From Streptomyces sp. NBC_01445 (GTDB lineage Bacteria; Actinomycetota; Actinomycetes; Streptomycetales; Streptomycetaceae): a DNA stretch of 64,000 nt. Positions 25,642-33,929 of the stretch are shown piece after piece. The stretch's first letter is position 1. The number at the start of each line of letters is the position of its first letter. The notes under the pieces were generated by a model. The model was not told the DNA's origin and did not search any database. It saw nothing but the letters and a program-made list of their open reading frames with translations. The stretch spans positions 620,001-684,000 of the forward strand of contig NZ_CP109486.1 of the NCBI RefSeq assembly GCF_035918235.1, given 5' to 3'. The translations under genes and the position numbers were made by a program.

Positions 25642-26622
25642 TCAGGCGCGCAGGGTGACGCCGAAACGGGATCTCATCCGCCGCAGTTCCCACAGCGAGA
25701 CGGCGGTCACCGACAGTGGCCCGCCCAGCGTGGAGCCGAACTGGACGATGGGCGGGCCCCCCGGCATGCCGTCGCCGGTCAGGTTCAGGACCGCGAACAC
25801 CCACACCAGCGCCATGGTGAGGACGGGCGGCAGCATCGGGTGGACCTGGGCGCTGTTGAAGGCACTGCGGGCCGAGTACAGCGACGCCATGAAGAAGAAG
25901 GGAAAACCCCACGCGACCACGACGAGCGCGACGACGGCCAGTACGTATTCCCACCAGCTCTTCCCGTCGCGGTCGTCAACGGTCAGGGCCGTAAGGACGA
26001 GGACTCCGCCGATGACGGCCAACGTCAACACGTACCAGCCGACCGCCTTGAGCGGAGCCCGCAGCCGGGAGCGCAGATGCGGCCGCAGGTGCGGGGGCGC
26101 GTAGTAGATGAATCCGATGATGACCAGGGGCGCGGCGACGATCAGCACGAACGGGGCGATCATGAGTTGGGCGGCACCGCCGTACGCCGCGTCCTTCCAG
26201 CGGTTCGGATCCACGTTGTAGGCGAGGATCAGGGCCATGGTGGCGGCGGCACCGAGCACCGTGCGGGCCAGCTGGACGCGGTCCACGGTCCGGTCCACGA
26301 TCCGGCCTTCACCCTCCTGCGCGAAGAGCCTGGTGGCGACGCGGTGCGCGGAGCGCAGGATCGCGCCGACGAGCCCGAAGGGAGACACGTACGACAGGCA
26401 GCCGCGGGAACGCCGGACGGCGGGCCTCGTGGGCTGGGGGCCGTAGGGGTACGGGTTCGGGTACGGAGACTGGTTCGGATACGGGCCCGGATTCGGTGGT
26501 GGCGGACCGTACGGGCCGCCCTGCGGTGGTCCGTAGGGAGCGCCCCAGCCGCCCTGGCCTCCCGGCCCGTTGCCGCCAGGCTGACCCGGGCCGTTTCCCG
26601 GCCCCCATCCCCCCGTAGCCAT
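25642..26622 (-). CDS. Membrane protein with Gly/Pro/Tyr-rich N-terminus
   Basis: 326 residues from 26622. The first about 65 residues are Pro/Gly/Tyr-rich repeats (GPYPNQSPYPNPYPYGPQ), a cytoplasmic low-complexity tail common in actinomycete membrane proteins. Six hydrophobic segments follow (for example ALILAYNV, LMIAPFVLIVAAPLVIIGFI, GWYVLTLAVIGGVLVLTAL). No catalytic motif is visible. Function unknown. It stands alone, between a non-coding stretch and the right end of TnpB element A. Confidence 0.8.
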   Translation of the reverse strand: MATGGWGPGNGPGQPGGNGPGGQGGWGAPYGPPQGGPYGPPPPNPGPYPNQSPYPNPYPYGPQPTRPAVRRSRGCLSYVSPFGLVGAILRSAHRVATRLFAQEGEGRIVDRTVDRVQLARTVLGAAATMALILAYNVDPNRWKDAAYGGAAQLMIAPFVLIVAAPLVIIGFIYYAPPHLRPHLRSRLRAPLKAVGWYVLTLAVIGGVLVLTALTVDDRDGKSWWEYVLAVVALVVVAWGFPFFFMASLYSARSAFNSAQVHPMLPPVLTMALVWVFAVLNLTGDGMPGGPPIVQFGSTLGGPLSVTAVSLWELRRMRSRFGVTLRA

Positions 26623-26686
26623 CCCGCTCCCCGTTCACTTTCGGTCAGTTACTGTGTGGCGCCCTGTGGCGCCACGGCGCAGTGTA

Positions 26687-28123
26687 TTGACGTCCTCCCC
26701 CGCTGAAGCAAGGGGATTCCTAGCTCACTTTGCCTGGCACCTAGCAGGTGGCAGGGCTTACAAGATCAGCACTAGCCGGGTTGAGACCAGCCCGGACGAG
26801 CATCACGCGGGCGGAGTTCTTGTCCCTGGGGGACACGGTTCCGCACGCGGTGCACGTATACATTCTCTCGGAGAGAGGCAGGCGATGCTTGGCTCTCGCA
26901 TCGCAGTGCGCACAGTCCATCGTGGTGTACGCAGGGCTGACGAGGTGCACAGCCCGGCCGTGTTTACGGGCCATCTCCACCAGGGCGCTCTTGGTCGCGC
27001 CGATCGCAGCGTCAGCGGCCTTGCGGGCCATCGTCGACTTCGCCAGGAACTTCGGGCGGAAGTCCTCTACCGCCAAGGCATCGTGGTCGCGGACCACACG
27101 CTTGGCCCACTTGCGGGCGGTGTCCTGACGCTGCCGGGCCACCTTCTTGTGCAGCTTCGCCGCCTGCTTCTTGGCGCCCCTGTAGCCGTTCGAACCGGGC
27201 CGGCCCTTCTTCGGCTTCCTGCGGGCCATCATCCGCTGGTAACGGGCGAGGCGCTGCGCGGCCTTGCGGCCATGCTCGGGATGGGGAAGATCGTAGTCGT
27301 CGGATGTGGTGACCGCGGTCTCCTTCACACCCCAGTCGATGCCGATCACGCAACCGGTTTCGACAAGCGCCTGGATGCTGGTGGCGACAACGAACGAGGC
27401 GTACCAGTGGCCGAGACTGTCGCGGTAGACGCGCACGCTGGACGGCGGCTCGGGCAGCTCACGCGACCACACGACCGTCGCCCCGATGCCGCCGGCCAGA
27501 TGCAGACGGCCGTCTTTCACCCGGAAACCGCGCTGGGTGTAGTTCAGGCTCGGGTCGACCTGATGCTTCTTCTTGTACTTTGGCATACCGGCCCGCTGCC
27601 GCATCGGCAACCGGGCCTTGATGTCTTTCAGCGCCTTCGCCCGGGACTTCGCGAAGTCCCGTATCAACTGCTGCTGCACCACGCTGGAGCCCTCACGCAG
27701 CCACGCGTTCGCGGTACGGGCCGCGGTCAGCATCTTGTCGAGCTGCGCCGGGCCACACGTTGTCTTCTCGCCGGTGGCCTTGTTGTGCAGATGCACGGCC
27801 TTCGACTTGGCCACCGACTCGTTCCACACCCAGCGGCAGCGCGCCCATTCCGCTTCCAGCGCGCGGACCGCCCTGGACGACAGACGCAGCCGGAAAGTGT
27901 AGCGGGCATGCCCGCCACCTGCCGCCAACGCTCCGATCGTCATGAAACACAACCTATCTGGGAGGACTGACAGTTGAGCACAACCGATCTCGCTGGGGTT
28001 CCTCACCATCACGCGAGATGGACCCGCCGGATCGCCCCGACGGCAATCCGGCTCTTTCTGCCCTGCTCCCCAGGAGTCCGATATCTCCCCGGCCCAAAGG
28101 CCGGGGCGTCCTCGGAGGAATCC
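26687..28123 (-). mobile_element. TnpB-only IS200/IS605-type element, copy A
   Basis: About 1.44 kb. The left end (28123) has a CCCCGGCC-CAAA-GGCCGGGG-type hairpin at 28089-28107. The right end has a CCCCGCTGAAGCAAGGGG hairpin and finishes in GTCAA at 26687. Outside the left end the minus-strand flank is TTCATC. No tnpA, no target duplication. Copy B (39000-44145) matches it except for its inserted DNA. Confidence 0.8.
26741..27943 (-). CDS. tnpB: TnpB nuclease/transposase-accessory protein, copy A
   Basis: 400 residues from ATG 27943. The TnpB RuvC residues are complete: Asp203 (GIDWGVKE), Glu293 (VEDFRPK) and Asp374 (PRDKNSARV). The zinc ribbon has Cys344, Cys347, Cys364 and Cys367. The N-terminus carries the helical wedge region. 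TnpB proteins are RNA-guided DNA nucleases that keep the donor site occupied after transposition. The guide RNA would come from the 3' end of the gene and the right end near 26687. It differs from copy B at seven residues that I can see. The ORF could also start upstream at 28012, but the ATG fits the element better. Confidence 0.92.
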   Translation of the reverse strand: MTIGALAAGGGHARYTFRLRLSSRAVRALEAEWARCRWVWNESVAKSKAVHLHNKATGEKTTCGPAQLDKMLTAARTANAWLREGSSVVQQQLIRDFAKSRAKALKDIKARLPMRQRAGMPKYKKKHQVDPSLNYTQRGFRVKDGRLHLAGGIGATVVWSRELPEPPSSVRVYRDSLGHWYASFVVATSIQALVETGCVIGIDWGVKETAVTTSDDYDLPHPEHGRKAAQRLARYQRMMARRKPKKGRPGSNGYRGAKKQAAKLHKKVARQRQDTARKWAKRVVRDHDALAVEDFRPKFLAKSTMARKAADAAIGATKSALVEMARKHGRAVHLVSPAYTTMDCAHCDARAKHRLPLSERMYTCTACGTVSPRDKNSARVMLVRAGLNPASADLVSPATC

Positions 28124-28129
28124 GATGAA

Positions 28130-28825
28130 TCAGAGATCGTCGGGCAGGAGTGTGAAGATCAACTCCGTTGCATCGTCGAGCAAACGCGGTTCGTGCTCGT
28201 GCATGGCCGGGTCGGCTGCCCTTTTGTCCTTGGCCTGTGCGAGGCAATGAAGGTTGGCGTCTGCCAGGCCGGTCTCAGGTGTGAGACGTGCCAGGAGGGA
28301 GGTCAGTACTGCACGGGCGATCAGCGCCTCAGCTGCGGCGTCCACCGCAACCTGCGCCAGGATCAGGGATGACATGGCCCAGTCCAGTGCAGGCGGGCCG
28401 TGGCCGGTGTTGCACCAGTCGATCACCACCGGACCATCAGGGGTGAGCATGACGTTGTCCGGGTGCAGATCGAGGTGGAGGGTGCGCACCGTCGGATCGG
28501 CGGCGTCCGGGCCGGGGATTGCGTGCAACTGGTGCAGTAGGTCGGCGAGTATCGCTCCCGCTCTTTCGGCCGTGATGGTGCCCTGAACCAGTGCCTGCAA
28601 CATGGTCGGACCACGCAACCGCCGAAGCACTAGATCCGTGGAGGCCGCTCCGTCTGCCGCTTCCCGCACAGCTGGTACCGGGTAGCCGCGCTCGAAGAGG
28701 TAAGTCATCACGGCGGCTTCGGCAGTGGCATCCCCACCGTCTCGATAGCGGCGCAGCGCCCAATGGTCATCGATCGCGAAGACGTCCGCGCTGCGGCCGG
28801 AGCCGAGCAACTCTCCCATCCTCAT
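28130..28825 (-). CDS. Aminoglycoside-phosphotransferase-family kinase
   Basis: 231 residues from ATG 28825. Protein-kinase-like fold of the APH/choline kinase family: Brenner motif HLDLHPDNVM with catalytic Asp and Asn, then VIDWCNTG with the metal-binding Asp. The glycine-rich loop is short (LLGSGRSADVF), and ALRRY supplies the ATP Lys/Arg position. At this length it is nearer to small APH-like kinases of unknown substrate than to true resistance enzymes. The TnpB element A is inserted directly after its stop codon, leaving the gene intact. Confidence 0.85.
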   Translation of the reverse strand: MRMGELLGSGRSADVFAIDDHWALRRYRDGGDATAEAAVMTYLFERGYPVPAVREAADGAASTDLVLRRLRGPTMLQALVQGTITAERAGAILADLLHQLHAIPGPDAADPTVRTLHLDLHPDNVMLTPDGPVVIDWCNTGHGPPALDWAMSSLILAQVAVDAAAEALIARAVLTSLLARLTPETGLADANLHCLAQAKDKRAADPAMHEHEPRLLDDATELIFTLLPDDL

Positions 28826-28972
28826 GCCGAGCAACCTACAGGTGGTGACATCAAGTGGCATTGTTGCTGGACAGGTTACATATGCGCGGAATTCTCGACT
28901 CAGAGGACTAGGGCCTGTCTCCCCGATCACGTGCGGCTGGGGCTTGTTCCGTCACGAGTGACGTGACCGGTA

Positions 28973-29872
28973 TCAGGATGCGAAGCGGCCGATTGAATCG
29001 AGGAGTTGGAGTTCGTCCGGTGTGAGCCGGAGTGCGCCCGCTGCCACGTTGTCGACGAGATGTTCCGGGTTGCCCGTGCCGGGGATGGCCAGCACATGGG
29101 CACCTTGCTGCAGGATCCATGCCAGGCGGACCTGCGCAGGTGAGACGCCGCGCGCGTGAGCCACAGCTTGGACCTCGTCATGCTCGGCCTGGACGGCTCC
29201 GGCCTCGCGGCCTTTCCCGGCGATGGAGAAGAAGGGCACGAAAGCGATGCCGCGCTCTGCGCATGCCCGGAGCATCGCCTCCCCGCTGGGTGCGTCGATG
29301 CCGTAGCGGTTCTGGACGCAGACCACCGGTGCGATCTCCTGGGCCTCGGCCAGGTGTTCTTCGCGGGCGCCGGAGATGCCGAGGTTGCGGACGAGCCCGG
29401 CGTCGCGCAGTTCGGCGAGAGCCCCGAAATGCTCGCTGATGGAGTCTTGGCCCATGAGGCGCAGGTTGACCAGGTCGAGGTGGTCGCGGCCGAGTTGGCG
29501 CAGATTTTCCTCGACCTGGCCGCGCAGTTGGTCGGGCCGCGCCGAGGTGGCCCACTCGCCGTCGGCGTCCCTGGCCGGGCCGACCTTGGTGGCGATGACG
29601 AGATCGTCCGCATAGGGCGCCAGCGCCGAGTTGATCAGCTCATTGGCGGAGCGCAGCCGGGAGAAGTAGAACGCCGCGGTGTCGATGTGGTTGACGCCGA
29701 GCTCGACCGCGCGGCGCAGTGTGTCGATCGCCTGGCTGCGGTCTCTGGGGGTGCCCTGGTGGAATGCGGCGCTGCCGGTGAGGCGCATGGCGCCGAAACC
29801 GATCCGGTTGACCTTGAGGTCACCGAGCATCCATGTGCCGGCGGCTGCCGCAGAGACCGTTTGGGACGTCAT
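28973..29872 (-). CDS. Aldo/keto reductase
   Basis: 299 residues, TIM-barrel NADPH-dependent reductase. The catalytic Asp and Tyr (IDTAAFYF) and Lys (VIATKVG) are present. The usual catalytic His (in LxxLH) is replaced by Arg in DLVNLRLMG, a feature I associate with the oxidoreductases of the YdbC/MocA-like AKR branch. NADPH contacts NRYG and IPGTGNPEHL follow. It would reduce small aldehydes or ketones. It lies inside the inverted ends of the IS5-type unit and is read in the same direction as the transposase. Confidence 0.9.
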   Translation of the reverse strand: MTSQTVSAAAAGTWMLGDLKVNRIGFGAMRLTGSAAFHQGTPRDRSQAIDTLRRAVELGVNHIDTAAFYFSRLRSANELINSALAPYADDLVIATKVGPARDADGEWATSARPDQLRGQVEENLRQLGRDHLDLVNLRLMGQDSISEHFGALAELRDAGLVRNLGISGAREEHLAEAQEIAPVVCVQNRYGIDAPSGEAMLRACAERGIAFVPFFSIAGKGREAGAVQAEHDEVQAVAHARGVSPAQVRLAWILQQGAHVLAIPGTGNPEHLVDNVAAGALRLTPDELQLLDSIGRFAS

Positions 29873-30064
29873 CTATTCCATCAGCTCCATCTGATCGGCC
29901 GTCGCCTTTCGACGGTTCAAGGCGTGGCGGTCCTGGAGTATGCGCAGGTGGCAGGTGTAACGGGAAGGCGCGGAGCGTTGGGGGAATGTCACAGCGTGAC
30001 CGGGAATCCTGGCTACGTACTGCGAGTTGTTACTGGTGAAGCATTCGTCCATGAGCGCCCCTTG

Positions 30065-30970
30065 TCAGGAGCGAAGCCAGATAAGGAGCGCGGCAGCTGT
30101 GACGGTGCCGAGGTAGACATATCCGTGCTTGTCGTAACGGGTGGCCACGGCTCTGAACTGTTTTAGCTTTCCGATGGCCCGCTCCACCGTGTTGCGATCT
30201 TTGTATCGGGCCTTGTCGAATCCCGGGGGCCGTCCGCCGCGTGAACCGCGGCGCAGGCGGGCGGCCTTGTGGTCCTTCTTCTCTGGAATCACGTGCCGGA
30301 TGCCGCGCTTGCGGAGGTAGCCGCAGATCTTGCGGTTGCTGTACGCCTGGTCGGCGCTCACGCTGTCTGGCGTGCAGCGGGGGCGGCCGAGCCCCTTCTG
30401 GGGAACGCGGATCTGGTCCATGACCGGCTCGAACTGGGTGCAGTCTGCCCGCTGCCCCGGCATGATGAGCAGGGCCAGCGGCCGGCAGCGGCCCTCCGCA
30501 GCAACATGGATCTTCGTGGTCAGGCCGCCGCGGGACCGGCCGATCTTTTCGCCAGGCTCACCACCAGCGGCAGTTGCTGAACCGATCTTCGCGGGGCCCC
30601 TTTTGAGGAGCCCCGCAGCGACGGCGGCGGGCCTTCGGCGCGCCCGCGGCGTGCTGGTGCGCACGCACGACGGTGGAGTCGCCGTTGATGTCCCAGTCGA
30701 TGTTATCTTCCGCGTCGGCGGCGGCCTGAACATGTCGCAGAAGCATCTTCCAGGTGCTGTCGGGCGACCACAGCGCATGCCGTTTGTGGACGGTTTCCAC
30801 GGGCCGCAACGCTCCGGCAGCTCGCGCCACTGCACTCCGGTGCCCAGCCGGTGAATGATCCCGTTGATCACCTGCCGGTGATCCCGCCAACGGCCACACC
30901 GGTTGTTGCTCACCGGCAACAACGGCTCCAGTACAGCCCACTCGTCGTCCGACAGATCCCCCCGACTCAT
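30065..30970 (-). pseudogene. IS5-family transposase, two frameshifts
   Basis: From ATG 30970, SRGDLSDDEWAVLEPLLP to RCGPWK reads in one frame. The next about 80 codons (ALWSPDSTWKMLL, IDWDINGDSTVVRAHQH with the first catalytic Asp) are in a second frame. From RSRGGLTTKIHVAA to the stop at 30065 the first frame resumes, with ERAIGKLKQFRAVATRY carrying the final Glu. The switches lie near 30805 and 30570. One missing base in an AAG-ACC context explains the first. Programmed shifting is known in this IS subgroup, but two switches favour decay. Confidence 0.75.
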
Positions 30971-31090
30971 CATGATCAGAACAACGGCTACCTGATCGAA
31001 GAGACACGCCCTAGTGTCCTGCGCCGCGGAAGCTCCGCCGATGAGTTTCCGGCGGTTGTGCCGTCTACCCGTCGACGAAGGGAGCGCACC

Positions 31091-31696
31091 ATGCGCAAGA
31101 TCATCGTTTGCACGTTCCTGACGCTGGACGGCGTCATGCAGGCGCCGGGCGGTCCGGACGAGGACGCTGAGAGCGGCTTCGAGCACGGCGGCTGGCAGAA
31201 ACCGGTGGACGACGACGAGGTCGGCACGGCCATCGCCGGTTGGTACGAGGACTCCGACGCGATGCTGCTCGGCCGCAAGACGTACGAGATCTTCGCGTCG
31301 TACTGGCCGACCGCCGATCCCGACAACCCGTTCACCAGTCGGATGAACAGCATGCACAAGTACGTGGCGTCTCGGACCCTGACGTCCGTCGAGTGGCAGA
31401 ACTCCACGCTGCTGGAGGGCGACATCGTCGATGCCGTACGCAAGCTGAAGGCGTCCGACGGCGGCAACATCAACGTCGTCGGCAGCGGCGACCTCGCCCA
31501 GAGCCTCATGCAGCACGGCCTCGTCGACGAGTACCGGCTGACCATCCATCCGGTGATCATCGGTACCGGCAAGCGGCTGTTCGCCGACGGGGCGATCCCC
31601 ACTGCGCTGGAGCCGGTCAGCGTCTCGACGACGAAGGGCGGCACCATCGTCGGCGTCTACCGGCCGAACGGCAAGCCCAGCTACGACAGCTACTGA
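31091..31696 (+). CDS. RibD C-terminal/dihydrofolate-reductase-like protein
   Basis: 201 residues from ATG 31091 (GAAGGGAG upstream). The fold is the RibD/DHFR-like reductase: VCTFLTLDGVMQAPGG at the start, AMLLGRKTYEIFASYWP, and VVGSGDLAQSLMQHGLVDEYRLTIHPV near the end. NADPH would bind at GSGDLAQSL. This YyaP/YwjB-type family is common, but its substrates are largely unknown. It stands alone between the IS5 unit and the duplicated scar. Confidence 0.92.
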   Translation: MRKIIVCTFLTLDGVMQAPGGPDEDAESGFEHGGWQKPVDDDEVGTAIAGWYEDSDAMLLGRKTYEIFASYWPTADPDNPFTSRMNSMHKYVASRTLTSVEWQNSTLLEGDIVDAVRKLKASDGGNINVVGSGDLAQSLMQHGLVDEYRLTIHPVIIGTGKRLFADGAIPTALEPVSVSTTKGGTIVGVYRPNGKPSYDSY

Positions 31697-31714
31697 GCGG
31701 TTTCGTTCGGATCA

Positions 31715-32385
31715 CACCACGAGGAGGACGTCCGTCATCGGTGGACCGCGAGACGGCAGCGAAACGGTTTCTTGCCCCGGGCTGGAACCGATCTTCACCG
31801 AGATCGGTTAGTGGTGGGAGAGTGCGGGACGTCGTGTCCCCGGCGGGTATGACGAGGCGCGGCCCCGGTCAGCGGAACCGGGTTCCCCGGCCGGGGCCTG
31901 AGCGGCCTCGCTGCATCGCGATCGTCAATCTCTTTGAGGCAGCTGGGGCTTGATCCTGAAGAGCTCGCCGCCGACTTGGCCGGTGAGGTCGTGGGGGTCG
32001 CTGGGGTCGTCGAGAAGGACGGGACCACGCACACCGTCCGTATCGATGCCATCTCAGGGAAGGTGATCCAAGTCCGTCGTCGAGACCGGCCAGGACTCCG
32101 GTGACAAGCGTGAGATGGCCGACCGGATCGCCCGTGCCACGCAGTCGCCGCAGGAGGCGGCCAAGGTGGCCACGGACAAGCAGAAGGGCACGGTCACCGT
32201 CGATCTCGAAGTCGGTCTTGTTCCAGTCCTTGGTGACGACGTCGAGATGACAGTCTTGGTTGTCAAAGGGCACCATCACCCGTGAGGAGGTCGACCACGA
32301 CTGACACGTTGCCGCCGTGGGAAGCGGGTGAGCCGGCCTCTCACGAGCACAGCTCCGGCGGCTGGAGCTACCTCAGGGGGCCGCA
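31715..32385. repeat. Decayed inverted copy of two segments of the 53-59 kb region
   Basis: 31715-31992 is the reverse complement of about 58700-58962 (3' end and downstream of the beta-propeller gene, including the AACCGATCT/AGATCGGTT hairpin). 31993-32385 is the reverse complement of about 53283-53705 (3' half of the PepSY lipoprotein gene and its downstream). The two pieces are joined at GAGGTCGT. Reading frames are broken. The block 32199-32264 is inverted relative to its surroundings. Confidence 0.8.
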
Positions 32386-32400
32386 CCGCCGTCGTCCTTG

Positions 32401-33747
32401 TCAGCGCGTGGCCTGCGCCGTGGTGTGGTCCAGCCCCAGCCGTAGTGCGTCGCGCTCCGGGCGGATGCTGGCAACAGAGAGCAGGCCGGCGAGGACCATG
32501 ACGAGGGCGGCGACGAGGAAGGCGGTCGTATATCCGGATGCCCTGGTGTCCGCAGCGTCGATGAGGTGGCCGGTGAGGGAGGGCGCGACGAGACCGGGGA
32601 GGGTGCCGGTGGCGGCGACGATGCCGAAGACGGCGCCGCGTTGGGCGGTGGGGACGACTTCGGCCGTGGTCATGTAGTGCAGAGGGATGGCTACGGCGAC
32701 GGTGCCGAAGGCGAGCGCGATGAGCAGCAGGCGAGGCAGGGTTGAGTTGATGAGCGGGAAGGCGGCCATGGCGGCGCCGCCTACGCAGACTGCGATGCCT
32801 TGTGTCGCGCCGCTGGACCAACGGCTGGTGACGCCACGGGTCTTGAGCGCGTCCATGAGCGGGGAGACGGTCAGCAGCAGGACGAGGCTGAGGGCGGAGA
32901 CGGCGCTGATGGTGGTGGCGGCCGTGCCGGGGCTCATGTCGAGTTCGGTGCGGAGGTAAGAAGGCAGCCAGGCCTGGCTGAGGGACAGGGCCCAGGCGGC
33001 GCCGAAGGCGCTGGAGATGCTGCCGAGGACCGTGCCGGTCAGTAGAAGTCTGCGGTAGGGGAGGCGTGTGATGCCGGGCGATGCCGTTGTCCCCGAGGCT
33101 CTGGGGCGTGCGTCGTCGAAGGGGCCGTCGTGACCGACGCGCCACCAGACCAGGGCCCAGGTCGAGCTGGCGACGGCGAGCGCGGCGTACGCGGAGCGCC
33201 AGCCGTGTTGGCTGATGAGCCAGGTCAGGGCGGGCGCGGAGACGAGGGTTCCCAGGGCCGCGCCGCCGATCTGCAGGGCGGAGGGCAGGCCGCGTCGATG
33301 CGCGGGAAACCATTTGTAGAGGGCGTGCATGGACATCGAGGCGGCTGGTCCTTCGGCGGCGCCGAGGAGGAGGCGTCCGGCGATGAGTGTGGGGACGGAG
33401 GCCAGGACGAGGATGGGCAGTTGGGCGACGGTCCACGTCAGTGTCATGACGAGCAGGAGGGTCCGGCTGGAAATGCGGGAGGAGAGCAGTCCGACGACGA
33501 GTCCGGAGAGGCTGAACAGCAGGGAGAAGGAGCTGGAGATCAGTCCGTACGTGCTGTGGCTGATGTCCAGTTCGTCCATGATCGGGATGGCGGCGAGCCC
33601 GAGGACGGCCTTGTCGGCGAAGTTGATGACCATGAAGGCGACGATCACGGCGGTGAGCAGCCAGGCGCGACGCCGGTCGTACGGGGGAGCGTCGGCCGCC
33701 TCGGCACTGCGAAGTGTGCCGGGTGGCGCGGGTGGTTGGGGTGCCAT
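32401..33747 (-). CDS. MFS transporter (anion/carboxylate type)
   Basis: 448 residues from ATG 33747 with CAGGAG upstream, with twelve predicted membrane segments. The N-terminal part NFADKAVLGLAAIPIMDEL and SALQIGGAALGTLVSAPA match the ACS/aromatic-acid transporter branch. It follows the acyl-CoA dehydrogenase and ligase genes on the same strand, so it probably imports an organic acid that the ligase activates. The 3' end adjoins the duplicated scar at 32385, but the coding frame is complete. Confidence 0.88.
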   Translation of the reverse strand: MAPQPPAPPGTLRSAEAADAPPYDRRRAWLLTAVIVAFMVINFADKAVLGLAAIPIMDELDISHSTYGLISSSFSLLFSLSGLVVGLLSSRISSRTLLLVMTLTWTVAQLPILVLASVPTLIAGRLLLGAAEGPAASMSMHALYKWFPAHRRGLPSALQIGGAALGTLVSAPALTWLISQHGWRSAYAALAVASSTWALVWWRVGHDGPFDDARPRASGTTASPGITRLPYRRLLLTGTVLGSISSAFGAAWALSLSQAWLPSYLRTELDMSPGTAATTISAVSALSLVLLLTVSPLMDALKTRGVTSRWSSGATQGIAVCVGGAAMAAFPLINSTLPRLLLIALAFGTVAVAIPLHYMTTAEVVPTAQRGAVFGIVAATGTLPGLVAPSLTGHLIDAADTRASGYTTAFLVAALVMVLAGLLSVASIRPERDALRLGLDHTTAQATR

Positions 33748-33929
33748 GGGTGACTCCTGCGGGCGTGGGTGAAGCAGGGGTACGGGCGAGGGGAAGGCGA
33801 GTTCGTGTGGTGACCGGACGGTCGCCCTGGCGTGGTCCTGGCCCCACCGTCCGGTCGCGCCGGTTCGTGGGGCCACGGCCGGCGGTCCGCATTGAGGGCG
33901 TCAAGTGCCCTGTGCGGTACGGGGCTTGG

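Larger units (their letters stand above)
28911..31011 (-). mobile_element. IS5-type unit enclosing an aldo/keto reductase gene
   Basis: The left end GGGCCTGTCTCCCCGATCA (28911) and the reverse complement of the right end GGGCGTGTCTCTTCGATCA (31011) match at 16 of 19 positions. Both are flanked by TA, and joining the flanks gives the palindrome CTAG, the usual target of this IS5 subgroup. The 2101 bp unit carries the transposase pseudogene and the reductase gene on the same strand. Confidence 0.6.

Noticed and set aside
30065..30970. Intact IS5 transposase made by double frameshifting
   Set aside because: Two opposite switches about 230 bp apart, the first explained by one missing base, are more easily read as mutations than as programmed events.
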